From Nonomuraea zeae (GTDB taxonomy: Bacteria; Actinomycetota; Actinomycetes; Streptosporangiales; Streptosporangiaceae), in assembly GCF_005889725.1 (NCBI RefSeq), contig NZ_VCKX01000053.1:1-51916 (forward strand): a stretch of DNA of 51,916 nucleotides, in the 5' to 3' direction. Below are positions 1 through 7,910 of this stretch, piece after piece. The notes beneath the pieces were generated by a model that worked only from the letters and a program-made list of their open reading frames with translations, was not told the origin of the DNA and did not search any database. Position 1 is the first letter of the stretch. Each line of letters starts with the position of its first letter. The translations under genes and the position numbers were made by a program.

Positions 1-802
1 GCCCCCGCCCCGCCTTGATGGCGATGCAGTCGTCGCCCACGTCGAACACGCACCCCGAGATCACCACCGAGCGGCACGACTCCGGGTCGCAGCCGTCGTT
101 GTTGGGCCCGCGCGAGTAGATGGACACGTTCCTGACCAGCACGTTCTCGCATCGGACCGGGTGGATCTCCCACATGGGGGAGCGGACGATCCGCACGCCC
201 TCCACCAGCACGTTCCGGCACAGGTACGGCTGGATCATGTTCGGCCGCAGGAAGTGGCCGGCGCCGAAGACGCGCTCCTCGACCGGCACGCCCTCCACGG
301 CCATCCGCTGCAGCTCGGCCCAGTCCTCGGCCTCGTGCGGCGTGCCCTCCCGCCAGCCGAACTCCGGCGTCCCCACCCACGGCCACCAGTGCTCCGGCCC
401 GGCCCCGCCGTCGAGCACCCCGCTCCCCGTGATCGCGATGTTCTCCTGGCCGTAGGCGTAGATGAAGGGCGAGTAGTTGTAGCACTCGATGGCCGAGAAG
501 CGGGTGTAGACGGCCGGGAGGTAGTCGGCGGGGTCGGTGCTGAACAGGATCGTCGCGCCCGCCTCCACGTGCAGGTCCACGTTGCTGAGCAGGTGGACGG
601 CACCCGTGGGGTACGTCCCCGGCGGCACCCGCACGTGGCCGCCGCCCGCCTCGTGACACGCCTCGATGGCGGCTCTGAACGCCTCGGTCCACTTCTCCCC
701 GGCCGCGTAGGAGGTCACGTCGAGCCAGCGGTCGGGGAACTCCGGCGGGCGCACCCGGTCCCGGAGCTCGTCCGCGTACCGCCAGGCCTCGGCCTCGTTC
801 AT
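1..802 (-). CDS. GH28 polygalacturonase-family glycosidase (3' end beyond window)
   Basis: Right-handed beta-helix pectin hydrolase that cleaves alpha-1,4 galacturonosyl links. Reading from the ATG at 802 gives 267 codons before the window edge. The clear GH28 signature is near residues 240-262: PNNDGCDPESCR (first catalytic Asp in the NND) followed by GDDCIAIKAGR (the paired Asp). The His-containing motif and the C-terminal third lie outside. No signal peptide precedes the first beta-helix coils, so I infer cytoplasmic action on imported oligogalacturonides, probably as an exo-enzyme; the related alpha-galacturonidase activity is also possible. The start overlaps the stop of the preceding gene as ATGA, so translation is coupled. 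It is the last visible gene of the operon that begins at the pectate lyase (17498). Family call is firm; exact linkage is not known. Confidence 0.93.
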   Translation of the reverse strand, partial: MNEAEAWRYADELRDRVRPPEFPDRWLDVTSYAAGEKWTEAFRAAIEACHEAGGGHVRVPPGTYPTGAVHLLSNVDLHVEAGATILFSTDPADYLPAVYTRFSAIECYNYSPFIYAYGQENIAITGSGVLDGGAGPEHWWPWVGTPEFGWREGTPHEAEDWAELQRMAVEGVPVEERVFGAGHFLRPNMIQPYLCRNVLVEGVRIVRSPMWEIHPVRCENVLVRNVSIYSRGPNNDGCDPESCRSVVISGCVFDVGDDCIAIKAGRG

Positions 803-2904
803 GTCACCTTCCTCATGCGCAGCGCGTGGTAGAGGGGCAGCGCGATCACCCAGGACGGGTTCCACGTGTTCGCCTCGCCCGTACGCTGCCAGTTGGTCTG
901 GAAGAACCCTTCGCCCTGCTCGCCGGGCACCTCGAAACCCCAGTCGCCGGGCTCGGTGCAGATGCCCTGGCCCATGGCGCGCAGGATCGCCCCGGCCCGC
1001 TCGGCGTACCAGGGGCGGCCGGTGGTCAGGCCGAACTCCGCCAGCTCGGACGTCGGGAAGAACACGTCGAGGTGGTGGTTCTGCACGCTCACCGACGGCC
1101 ACCCGTACGCCTTGAAGCCGCGCCGCTCGAACGTGCTGCCCCGGCCGAACTCCGGCGACCACACGTAGACGAACGTCAGCAGCCAGTCGGCGGCCACCTC
1201 CGCCCACTGCGCGTACAGCTCCCGGCCCGTCAGCCGGTACATCTCGTGGGCGGCCAGGAAGAAGTACATCCCGGCCTCCTTGTCCTCGCCGGAGGCGTCC
1301 AGGGTGGCGTGCGCGAACGGCCGCTCGAACGTGGCCGCGTGCAACCGGTGATAGCGGCCGAGCACCTCCTCGGCCCGCAGCAGCCACACGCGCTCGCCGC
1401 TCAGCCGGTAGGCCCCCAGCATGGCCTGCACGCACGCGATCCCCGCCGCGCTGACCATCGGCGTGATCGGCGACCCCAGCGGGGTCCAGCCCAGCGGCAC
1501 GACCCCCTCGGCCAGCCTCGTGTGCCAGAAGAGCGTGGCGGCGTCCTCCACCGCCTCCTCCCACTCCGGCGGCACCTCCAGGCCCGCGTCCCTGAACTGC
1601 GCGGCGAGCGCGGCCAGGTCGGCGATCGTCTCGCCGTGGGCGCGGCTGGAGACGAAGTCGGCCCCGTCCTTGCGGAACATCTCCCACCTGGCGTCGTCGA
1701 CCAGGTAGCGGGCCGAGCGCAGGCCGCGTACCGGCGTCGCGCTGCCCTCGACGTAGAAGTCGGCGGCGCGGCGGGCGCGCTCGATCCGCTCCGGCCGGTT
1801 CTCCTGGACGCCGAGCAGGGCGTCGCAGCGGGCCAGCTTCATGCACTGGCCGGTCCAGCCGTACAGGTACGAGCGGGGGCGGCCGTGGCGGACGCCCTCG
1901 TAGGCGAGGTAGCCGTCGCCCGTCCAGCGCGCGTCCATGGCGCCGGTCTTGAGCCGGACGATCTCGTCCACCGGCAGCGGCGCGGCGCCGCCGTCCGGGT
2001 AGAGCTTCGTGTGGACGAGCTTGCGGAAACCCAGGCCGCGCGGCTCCACCGGGCCCCAGTCCAGCGTGTGGTGGGTGGTGAGCGTCTGCCCAGGGGCGAG
2101 GTCCCGGTAGCCGACCGGCCGGTCCGCCACCTCGGCCTTGCTGACGTAGCAGACGTCCGGCTCGCCGTCGAACATGATCACGCCGGTCATCGCGGCCACG
2201 GTGAGGCCCGGCGCCCTGACGACGCCGAGCGAGCCGTAGGCGACGGTGCCGTCCTCGGCCCGGGTCGCCTCCGGGTGGGCGAAGAGGCTGACGTAGCGGT
2301 CGTCCCAGGCGGCGTTGACGGCGGGGATGGGCAGGCGGTGCTCCTCGCACACGTACCCGATGTGGGGGACCTTCCGGCTCGGGTCCGACGAGGGGTTGTC
2401 GTTGTAGAGGACGCCGGGCATGGTCACGTGGGCGTCGTCAGCGGGGAGGGGGAGCAGGAGGCCGGCCGCCACGTCGGCGACCTCCTCGCCCGAGCCGTTG
2501 CGCCACGTGGTGGTGAGGGTGAGCAGGCCGTCCGGGGTGAAGGCCAGCTCCAGCCGCGCGTCCAGCGCCCCGGCCGTCGCCGTCACCACCAGGGTCCCGC
2601 CGCCGGCGAGCCCGTGAGCCGGTGCGCCGGCCGCCCGGCGCAGGTGGACGGTGCCGGGTTCGGCGGGTTCGATGCGCCACGGGCGGCCCGCCGAGGCGGT
2701 GAGCAGGCCGCGCAGCGGCACCCTCAGGTACGGGGTGCCGGCGCCGCGGAGGCCGAGCAGCATCTCCGGCCCGCCCGGCCCCGTCACCATCTCGACGACC
2801 TTCCCGCCCGGCTCGGCGATGGCGGCCGTGGTGGTGGCGGCCGTGGTGGTGGTGTCCGTGGTGGTGGTGTCCGGGGCCCGGTGCGGGGGCGCGGTGGCCG
2901 TCAC
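799..2904 (-). CDS. Uncharacterised (alpha/alpha)6 six-hairpin glycosidase-like protein
   Basis: A protein of 701 residues with no family I can name. The first ~270 residues look beta-rich (sandwich-like, with the segment YNDNPSSDPSR), and residues ~330-690 have alternating helices rich in Trp, Tyr and Glu (YLYGWTGQCMKLARCDAL, GEGFFQTNWQRTGEANTW), typical of six-hairpin glycosidase-fold enzymes. I chose the GTG at 2904 because it overlaps the upstream stop as GTGA; the in-frame sequence further upstream is low-complexity Arg/Ala-rich shadow of the neighbouring gene. Residues ~7-30 are a Thr-rich run with alternating GTG/CAC-like repeats. No signal peptide, so probably intracellular. It lies between a DUF4038 protein and GH28 in the pectin operon, suggesting a role in side-chain removal. 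Function is unknown. Confidence 0.8.
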   Translation of the reverse strand: MTATAPPHRAPDTTTTDTTTTAATTTAAIAEPGGKVVEMVTGPGGPEMLLGLRGAGTPYLRVPLRGLLTASAGRPWRIEPAEPGTVHLRRAAGAPAHGLAGGGTLVVTATAGALDARLELAFTPDGLLTLTTTWRNGSGEEVADVAAGLLLPLPADDAHVTMPGVLYNDNPSSDPSRKVPHIGYVCEEHRLPIPAVNAAWDDRYVSLFAHPEATRAEDGTVAYGSLGVVRAPGLTVAAMTGVIMFDGEPDVCYVSKAEVADRPVGYRDLAPGQTLTTHHTLDWGPVEPRGLGFRKLVHTKLYPDGGAAPLPVDEIVRLKTGAMDARWTGDGYLAYEGVRHGRPRSYLYGWTGQCMKLARCDALLGVQENRPERIERARRAADFYVEGSATPVRGLRSARYLVDDARWEMFRKDGADFVSSRAHGETIADLAALAAQFRDAGLEVPPEWEEAVEDAATLFWHTRLAEGVVPLGWTPLGSPITPMVSAAGIACVQAMLGAYRLSGERVWLLRAEEVLGRYHRLHAATFERPFAHATLDASGEDKEAGMYFFLAAHEMYRLTGRELYAQWAEVAADWLLTFVYVWSPEFGRGSTFERRGFKAYGWPSVSVQNHHLDVFFPTSELAEFGLTTGRPWYAERAGAILRAMGQGICTEPGDWGFEVPGEQGEGFFQTNWQRTGEANTWNPSWVIALPLYHALRMRKVT

Positions 2905-3902
2905 GGGCACCGCCTCAGCCGGATGGCCTGCCCGACCGTCCCCGGCAGGGGAACCGTCACCGTCGGGCCCTCCTGCACGCCACACGGGGTGACCGTCAGC
3001 TGCCACGTGTCGATCACCTCGACCTCGTACCGGCCGGCGGGCACCTCGTACTCCCGCTGCGGGAAGCGGTGGTCCCCGCAGAACTCCAGGTAGAACTCGC
3101 CGGGCACCTCCAGCATGGGCGCGTCCCGGTCGCGGTAGCGCGCCTCGTCCGGAGTGCCGCCCAGCACCTGCCGCAGCAGGGCGAGCCGGGGGACGGCCGC
3201 GCCGACCAGCGTGCCGCCGTTCCGCGACCAGGTCAGGCCGTCGTCGTCGGCGTACATCTCGCCGTGCGTCACGTAGCGCCGCCGCATCGCGCCGTCCCAC
3301 GCGCTGGAGACGACCTCCTCAGGGGGAAGGCTGTGCCAGGGGTCGTCCGCGTCGCCCTCGTACCCGCACATGTCCATGAGCACCGGCTTGTGGTGCTCGC
3401 GCGTCCGCACCCAGGCGTCGCGCGGCCGGGGCGCGGTCACGCTGCCATGGGTGAACCCGTGCCGCCACAACAGCGGGGAGTCCGGCCCGGTCGTGATCGA
3501 CAGCGGGTGGTGGCCGAAGTCCTCCTCTGCCACCAGGTGCGCCAGCCGCACCCAGTCGTGCTCGGACAGGCCCGGGATCCCCGAGGGGTCGTCCGACAGC
3601 GACCACCACACGTTCGGGTGCGCGGCCAGCCGCGGGACCACCTCGGCCACGTACCGGGCCGCCGCGCCGACGTCGGCGACGCCGTCGTCGGGACGCAGCA
3701 GCACGAGCTCGGCGGTCACGCCGATCGCCGCCAGCTCCGCGACCCGCTCCTCCAGCTCGTCGAGCGTGCACCGGGTGGCGCAGGCCGCCATCCGGACCCG
3801 GTCGAAGGGCGAGGACCGCAGCGTGGCCAGCGTCTGCGCGCGCCGCTTCTCCCCTTGCAGGTGCCAGCCGAGCGCGGTCGTCGCCATCGGCCCGATCTTC
3901 AT
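2901..3902 (-). CDS. Short DUF4038 (apiosidase-like TIM barrel) paralogue
   Basis: A protein of 333 residues paralogous to its upstream neighbour (3899-5302) but lacking the N-terminal beta-sandwich (DUF5060-like) domain. Its residue 1-40 region aligns with the start of the neighbour's barrel (SSPFDRVRM against ASPFNKLRM). The C-terminal beta domain (YEVPAGRYEVEVIDTWQLTV) is kept. DUF4038 proteins include GH140 apiosidases that release apiose-containing chains from rhamnogalacturonan-II. Two acidic positions that look catalytic in the neighbour differ here: WWSLSDDPSG replaces WWSAANEYDF, and VLMDMCGYEG replaces VVLDEICYEG. The activity may therefore be altered or lost. No signal peptide. ATGA overlap at the start and GTGA overlap at the end show tight coupling. 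Confidence 0.82.
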   Translation of the reverse strand: MKIGPMATTALGWHLQGEKRRAQTLATLRSSPFDRVRMAACATRCTLDELEERVAELAAIGVTAELVLLRPDDGVADVGAAARYVAEVVPRLAAHPNVWWSLSDDPSGIPGLSEHDWVRLAHLVAEEDFGHHPLSITTGPDSPLLWRHGFTHGSVTAPRPRDAWVRTREHHKPVLMDMCGYEGDADDPWHSLPPEEVVSSAWDGAMRRRYVTHGEMYADDDGLTWSRNGGTLVGAAVPRLALLRQVLGGTPDEARYRDRDAPMLEVPGEFYLEFCGDHRFPQREYEVPAGRYEVEVIDTWQLTVTPCGVQEGPTVTVPLPGTVGQAIRLRRCP

Positions 3903-5302
3903 CGGTCTCCCACCTTCGTCATGCGCAGCGCCAGGTACGGACGGCGCGGCAGCCCGACCCGGACCCGTTCCCGGTGCACCCCGTCCACCGGGGTGACCGT
4001 CATGTTCCAGACGTCGATCAGCTCGACCGCGTACCCGCCGTCCGCCGGCAGCTCCAGCGTGACCTGCCCGGGCTGCCGCCGGCCCAGGTAGCGCAGGACG
4101 GTGCCGTCGCGGCGCTCCTCCACGATCTTCCGGAGGAAGGCGATCCTGGCCGGGCTCTCGCCGTACAGACCGCCGCCGTTACCGATCCACGCCCGCTCCT
4201 CGTGGCCGGCCAGCGATTCGCCGTGGCCCACGTAGCCGCCGCGCGTCATGCCCTCCCAGAAGCGGTCCACCAGCTCCTCGCCGGTGACGTTGCCCCAGCG
4301 CTTGCCGATGTTCCCCTCGTAGCAGATCTCGTCGAGCACCACGGGCTTGGGGCAGGCGCGCAGCCACTCGCCGGTCGGCGCGACGTCCCAGTGCTGGATG
4401 CTCTGGTGCGTCACCCAGGGCTTGGTGTTGTCGTACAGGGTCGCGACCTCGTACATGCGGGTCCCGTTGTGGATCGAGCGCAGATGCTCGTACGGGTCCA
4501 GCCGCTGGATCGTGCGCAGGATGTCGTCCCAGTCCTCGACGCTCTTGGACTTGTTGAAGTCGTACTCGTTGGCGGCCGACCACCAGACGTTGCGGTAGGC
4601 GGCCAGGCGGGCGATGACGTGGCGCAGGTAGGCGTGGTCCGTCTCGCGCCCCATGTCTTCGATGCCGCGCACGCCCCCGTCGTACGGGTGGAAGAGGATC
4701 ACGTCGGCCTCGATCCCCAGCTCCATCAGGTCGCGCACGCGGGCTTCGAGGTGGCGGAAGAAGACCGGGTTGAACCGGGTCTTGTCCAGCCCGCCGGGAT
4801 CCTCGCCGGCGAACGGCACCTCGGGCGGCAGCATCGGCCCGGTCGGCAGCACGCACATGCGCAGCTTGTTGAAGGGGGAGGCGGCGAGGGTCCGCAGCGT
4901 CCGGCGCTCGCGCTCCTCGTCCATGTCGTGCGTCCAGTGGTACGCGGTCGTCCCGAACGGCAGGTACGGCGTGCCGTCCGCGTACGCGAAGTCGGTTCCC
5001 ACGGCCCGCACGGGGCCGTGGTTGGCGGGGGAGGCGGCCGTCACGGAGAAGGCTCCGGACAGGCCGTCCAGCTCGGTCACGTTGCTGACGGTGGTGTAGC
5101 TCCACGGACCCACCGCGTCCGGCATGAACCGGACGCGGTAGACGCCTTCGCCGTCGTAGAAGCCCTCGGCCTCGACGATGCGATTGCGGAACTGGTACCG
5201 GGCCGACAGGCGAACCTCAGCGAAGGGGTTGCCGCCGGCCGGCCCGGCCAGCTCGATCTCGTGGACGCCCCAGCGTTCCACGATGGGGGACAGTGTTACC
5301 AA
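3899..5302 (-). CDS. DUF5060-DUF4038-DUF5605 glycosidase, GH140 apiosidase-like
   Basis: A protein of 467 residues. An N-terminal immunoglobulin-like domain (residues ~8-95, VERWGVHEIELAGP, ARYQFRNRI, DAVGPWSYTT) is followed by a TIM barrel (residues ~105-370) and a C-terminal beta domain (to 467, VELIDVWNMTVTPV). Likely catalytic acids sit in WWSAANEYDF and VVLDEICYEG. Related DUF4038 enzymes of family GH140 cleave apiose-linked side chains of rhamnogalacturonan-II; that specificity is inferred here. The start is uncertain: TTG at 5302 overlaps the upstream stop by 7 bases, but the GGAAAGGA ribosome site is better placed for the in-frame CTG at 5293. No signal peptide, so probably cytoplasmic. 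Coupled downstream by ATGA to its short paralogue. Confidence 0.85.
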   Translation of the reverse strand: MVTLSPIVERWGVHEIELAGPAGGNPFAEVRLSARYQFRNRIVEAEGFYDGEGVYRVRFMPDAVGPWSYTTVSNVTELDGLSGAFSVTAASPANHGPVRAVGTDFAYADGTPYLPFGTTAYHWTHDMDEERERRTLRTLAASPFNKLRMCVLPTGPMLPPEVPFAGEDPGGLDKTRFNPVFFRHLEARVRDLMELGIEADVILFHPYDGGVRGIEDMGRETDHAYLRHVIARLAAYRNVWWSAANEYDFNKSKSVEDWDDILRTIQRLDPYEHLRSIHNGTRMYEVATLYDNTKPWVTHQSIQHWDVAPTGEWLRACPKPVVLDEICYEGNIGKRWGNVTGEELVDRFWEGMTRGGYVGHGESLAGHEERAWIGNGGGLYGESPARIAFLRKIVEERRDGTVLRYLGRRQPGQVTLELPADGGYAVELIDVWNMTVTPVDGVHRERVRVGLPRRPYLALRMTKVGDR

Positions 5303-6729
5303 TCCTTTCCGGATGCGGCCTGAGCCGTGATGTAGTTGGGGATGTCCTGCTGCTGGGTGAGGGCCAGCGCCTGGTCGGGCGTCCCGCCGTCACGCAGGAT
5401 GTGCTGGCGGTAGACCGACCACAGCGGCAGGTCCCAGTACTCGGTGTTCTGGTAGTTCGAGATCGCGGCGTTCTCGCCCCAGTAGACGGCCGAGGTGTCG
5501 ATCTTGGCCAGCTCGGGGATGGCCTTGCCGAAGCTCTGCACGACCTTGTCGGTCTGCAGGACCGCCTTGACGCCGTGGCTGGAGAGCTCGGTCTGGCCCT
5601 CCTCGGAGACCAGCCACTTCACGATCTGCAACGCCTGGTCCTTCTTGGGCGAGGACGGCGGGATGAACGCGGCCCGCGTGTTCGGCTGGTAGATCGTCTT
5701 GGAGTCTTGCTTGAGCATCGGGATCGAGCTGACGCCGATGTCGACGCTCTTGGCCTGATCAGCGAAGGCCGCCTCGTCCCCGTCCTCGATGAACAGCTCG
5801 TTGCCGGCGTACATGCTCAGCCGCGACAGCGTGTCGACCGCCATGGCCAGGTGGCCCGGCTGGCTCATGTCGCCCTTGAAGAAGTCGGTGACGGTGGTGA
5901 AGTCGTTGCGCGGGATCTCCAGGAAGCGGTACAGGTTGTCCACGTACTTCTTCCAGGCGTCACTGCTGACGTCGACCTTGACGTCCTCGGGCGCGGGCTC
6001 CTCGCTCGTCGTCGGCTGGAACGGGTAGAGGCCGGCCTGGTTGAAGTCCAGGTACTGGTCAGGGTGCTGCATGTAGCCCTTGTAGTGATCCAGGCCGTCG
6101 TCCCTGGTCAGCTGCTTGGCCTTCTTGTACGCCTCGTCGTACGTCATGCCGGGCTTGGGGTACTTGACGCGGAACTTGTCGAAGATCTTCTTGTTGTAGA
6201 GCAGCACGTGCTCGTCGATGAACAGCGGCACGGCGTAGATTCCGCCGTCGGAGCGCGACTTGGTCAGCTCCACCGAGGCCTTGTTCAGGGTGCTCAGGTC
6301 GATGCCGGCCTTCTCCAGGTCGGGCGTGAGGTCGCCGACCCAGCCCAGCGGCTCGAGGTCGCGGTCGATGCGGTTCTTCGGGTCCTCGATGATGATGTCC
6401 GGGGTGACCCCGGCCGCCTTGAGGTCCTCGTACCGCACGGGGTAGTCCCACGTCGCGTACTTGATCTTGACGTCAGGGAACGCCGCGCGCAGCTTGTTGC
6501 CGATGATCTCGTCGAAGACCCTGGTCGCGGCTCCCTGCTCATCCGCGACGGTCGCCTCGAACGGCTTGTAGTTGGCGGCGAAGATGAACACTTCGTCGTC
6601 GCAGACGCTGAACGGCAGCTTGTACTTGTTCGGCACGTCCTTGCAGGCGGCGGCCGAGGCGTTGCCGGGGACGGCGGTGACGCTCAGCGCGAGCGCCAGC
6701 AGAGCGAGACCACGAACCTGGTTCCTCAT
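5296..6729 (-). CDS. Extracellular solute-binding protein, family 1 (orphan)
   Basis: A 477-residue periplasmic-type sugar-binding protein. The cleavable Sec signal is MRNQVRGLALLALALSV...NASA with no lipobox Cys directly at the cleavage site. The mature part has the typical bilobal layout: FIFAANYKPF, TPDIIIEDPKN, YAVPLFIDEHVLLYNKKIF and a late IVKWLVSEEGQTEL. Start ATG 6729 overlaps the upstream stop as ATGA; the open frame upstream of it is spurious. No CUT1 permeases lie beside it: the operon's own permeases are Dpp/Opp-type and already have a family-5 binding protein. It may present oligosaccharides to a distant permease or feed the same importer. The ligand is unknown, but the setting suggests a pectin fragment. 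Confidence 0.9.
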   Translation of the reverse strand: MRNQVRGLALLALALSVTAVPGNASAAACKDVPNKYKLPFSVCDDEVFIFAANYKPFEATVADEQGAATRVFDEIIGNKLRAAFPDVKIKYATWDYPVRYEDLKAAGVTPDIIIEDPKNRIDRDLEPLGWVGDLTPDLEKAGIDLSTLNKASVELTKSRSDGGIYAVPLFIDEHVLLYNKKIFDKFRVKYPKPGMTYDEAYKKAKQLTRDDGLDHYKGYMQHPDQYLDFNQAGLYPFQPTTSEEPAPEDVKVDVSSDAWKKYVDNLYRFLEIPRNDFTTVTDFFKGDMSQPGHLAMAVDTLSRLSMYAGNELFIEDGDEAAFADQAKSVDIGVSSIPMLKQDSKTIYQPNTRAAFIPPSSPKKDQALQIVKWLVSEEGQTELSSHGVKAVLQTDKVVQSFGKAIPELAKIDTSAVYWGENAAISNYQNTEYWDLPLWSVYRQHILRDGGTPDQALALTQQQDIPNYITAQAASGKDW

Positions 6730-7910
6730 GAGTTCTCCTTCGCAGGCGCGTAACTGCACTGGCGCACGACATTCCGCCGGACGCCGTTCTTGAATTCGGT
6801 GATGGTGTGCTCGGGCCAATTGGAGAGCAGGCCGACCGAGTCGCGAAGATATTGCTCGTTGAAGACGACGTGCCGGATGTTGTTGCGGTTGTAGGAATAG
6901 ACCATGTGAATGAAGCCGTCGGCGCTCTGCGTCAGCACGGGGTAGGTGAACTGCGGCCCCGACTGCGCCTCGACGTCCACCGTGTTCTCCCACGTGCGCC
7001 CCTTGTCGGGCGAGAGCGAGAGCCGCATGGGGGAGCGGTGCTCGACCCAGGGGTTGTAGGCCAGCACGAGCTTGCCGTCGTCCAGCTTGAGCACGGCGAC
7101 GCGCGAGTTCGGGTTGCCGATGGGCTCGGCCACCGGCGCGCTCCACGTGCGGGCGAAGTCGGTGGACTCGCTCTTGTAGATCGCGCCGTCACCGGTGCGC
7201 AGGTACGCGACCAGCCGCCCCGGCTCCACCTCGGCGACGGTCGGCTGGATCGAGCCCTCCGGCGTGCGGATCCAGGCCCCGGTGTCCTCCGGGTACGCCT
7301 TCCACGAGGTCATGTCCTGGCTGAAGACGTAGAAGCCGGAGGTGGACTTCGACTCGTCGTAGATGGGCAGCAGCACCTCGCCGTTCGACATGCGGATCGG
7401 GTTGGTGCCGACCATCCACCCCCACTCCTTGCGGATGGAGGCCGGCTCGCTCCAGGTGTGGCCGCCGTCGTCGGAGGTGATCAGCCGGATCGGCGCCTGC
7501 TCCCAGCCGTGCCCCTCGATCGTCACGAAGAACAGGTAGAGCCGCTTGCCGTCCGACCACAGCACCGGGTTGCCGTCGGCCTTGCCCGGCTCGTCGAACA
7601 CCACCTCGGGCTTGGACCAGGTCTTCGTGCCGGCCGCCAGCCGCGACAGGTAGAGCGCCTGGTCGGGGGCGCCCTCGGAGGCGCCGCCGTAGTAGACGGT
7701 CAGCAGGTCGCCCTGCGGGGCCTGCGCGATCGCGGCGGCGTGCACCTTGGGGACGCTCGTGTCGGGGGCGGCCACGTCCTGGCGGCAGGCGTACGCGCCG
7801 GTGGGCGCCACCTTCACCGCGCCGTCGTCGCGCTCGCCCGAGAGGTACGAGGGCACGGCCACCGTCACCGCCAGAGCACCGTATAAAAGGCTCTGCCGAA
7901 CTTTCATCAT
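6726..7910 (-). CDS. Sialidase-fold (BNR_2) six-bladed propeller protein, membrane-directed
   Basis: A 394-residue protein with an N-terminal hydrophobic segment (residues ~7-22, LLYGALAVTVAVPSYLSG), so exported or membrane-anchored. Asp-box repeats mark the propeller: TSDDGGHTW and SPDKGRTW, plus degenerate STDFARTW. BNR_2 landmarks include TNPIRMSNGEVLLPIYDES and NPNSRVAVLKLDDGK. Annotation as exo-alpha-sialidase would be automatic, but the operon is pectinolytic; a 2-keto-3-deoxy acid (Kdo or Dha of rhamnogalacturonan-II) or an uronate linkage is a more sensible target. That is inference. A rare TTA codon lies at residue 9 inside the hydrophobic segment. Start: ATG 7910 (a second ATG follows at once), overlapping the upstream stop as ATGA. 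Confidence 0.83.
   Translation of the reverse strand: MMKVRQSLLYGALAVTVAVPSYLSGERDDGAVKVAPTGAYACRQDVAAPDTSVPKVHAAAIAQAPQGDLLTVYYGGASEGAPDQALYLSRLAAGTKTWSKPEVVFDEPGKADGNPVLWSDGKRLYLFFVTIEGHGWEQAPIRLITSDDGGHTWSEPASIRKEWGWMVGTNPIRMSNGEVLLPIYDESKSTSGFYVFSQDMTSWKAYPEDTGAWIRTPEGSIQPTVAEVEPGRLVAYLRTGDGAIYKSESTDFARTWSAPVAEPIGNPNSRVAVLKLDDGKLVLAYNPWVEHRSPMRLSLSPDKGRTWENTVDVEAQSGPQFTYPVLTQSADGFIHMVYSYNRNNIRHVVFNEQYLRDSVGLLSNWPEHTITEFKNGVRRNVVRQCSYAPAKENS

Noticed and set aside
2815..2885. GGTGGTGGT-type simple repeats as a regulatory element
   Set aside because: They encode the Thr-rich N-terminus of the six-hairpin-type protein (ACC codons) and show no palindrome or spacing of interest.
826..3093. 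Long plus-strand open frame over the six-hairpin-type gene
   Set aside because: Arg/Val/Gly/Ala-rich shadow without motifs; the minus frame has clear domain-like sequence and coupled starts. The same holds for the long plus frames over 5293-6753, 12859-15150, 27795-31417 and 32199-34298.
5296..7146. A 616-residue version of the orphan binding protein with a start at 7146
   Set aside because: The extra 139 residues are low-complexity and overlap the propeller gene; ATG 6729 gives a proper signal peptide and an ATGA junction.
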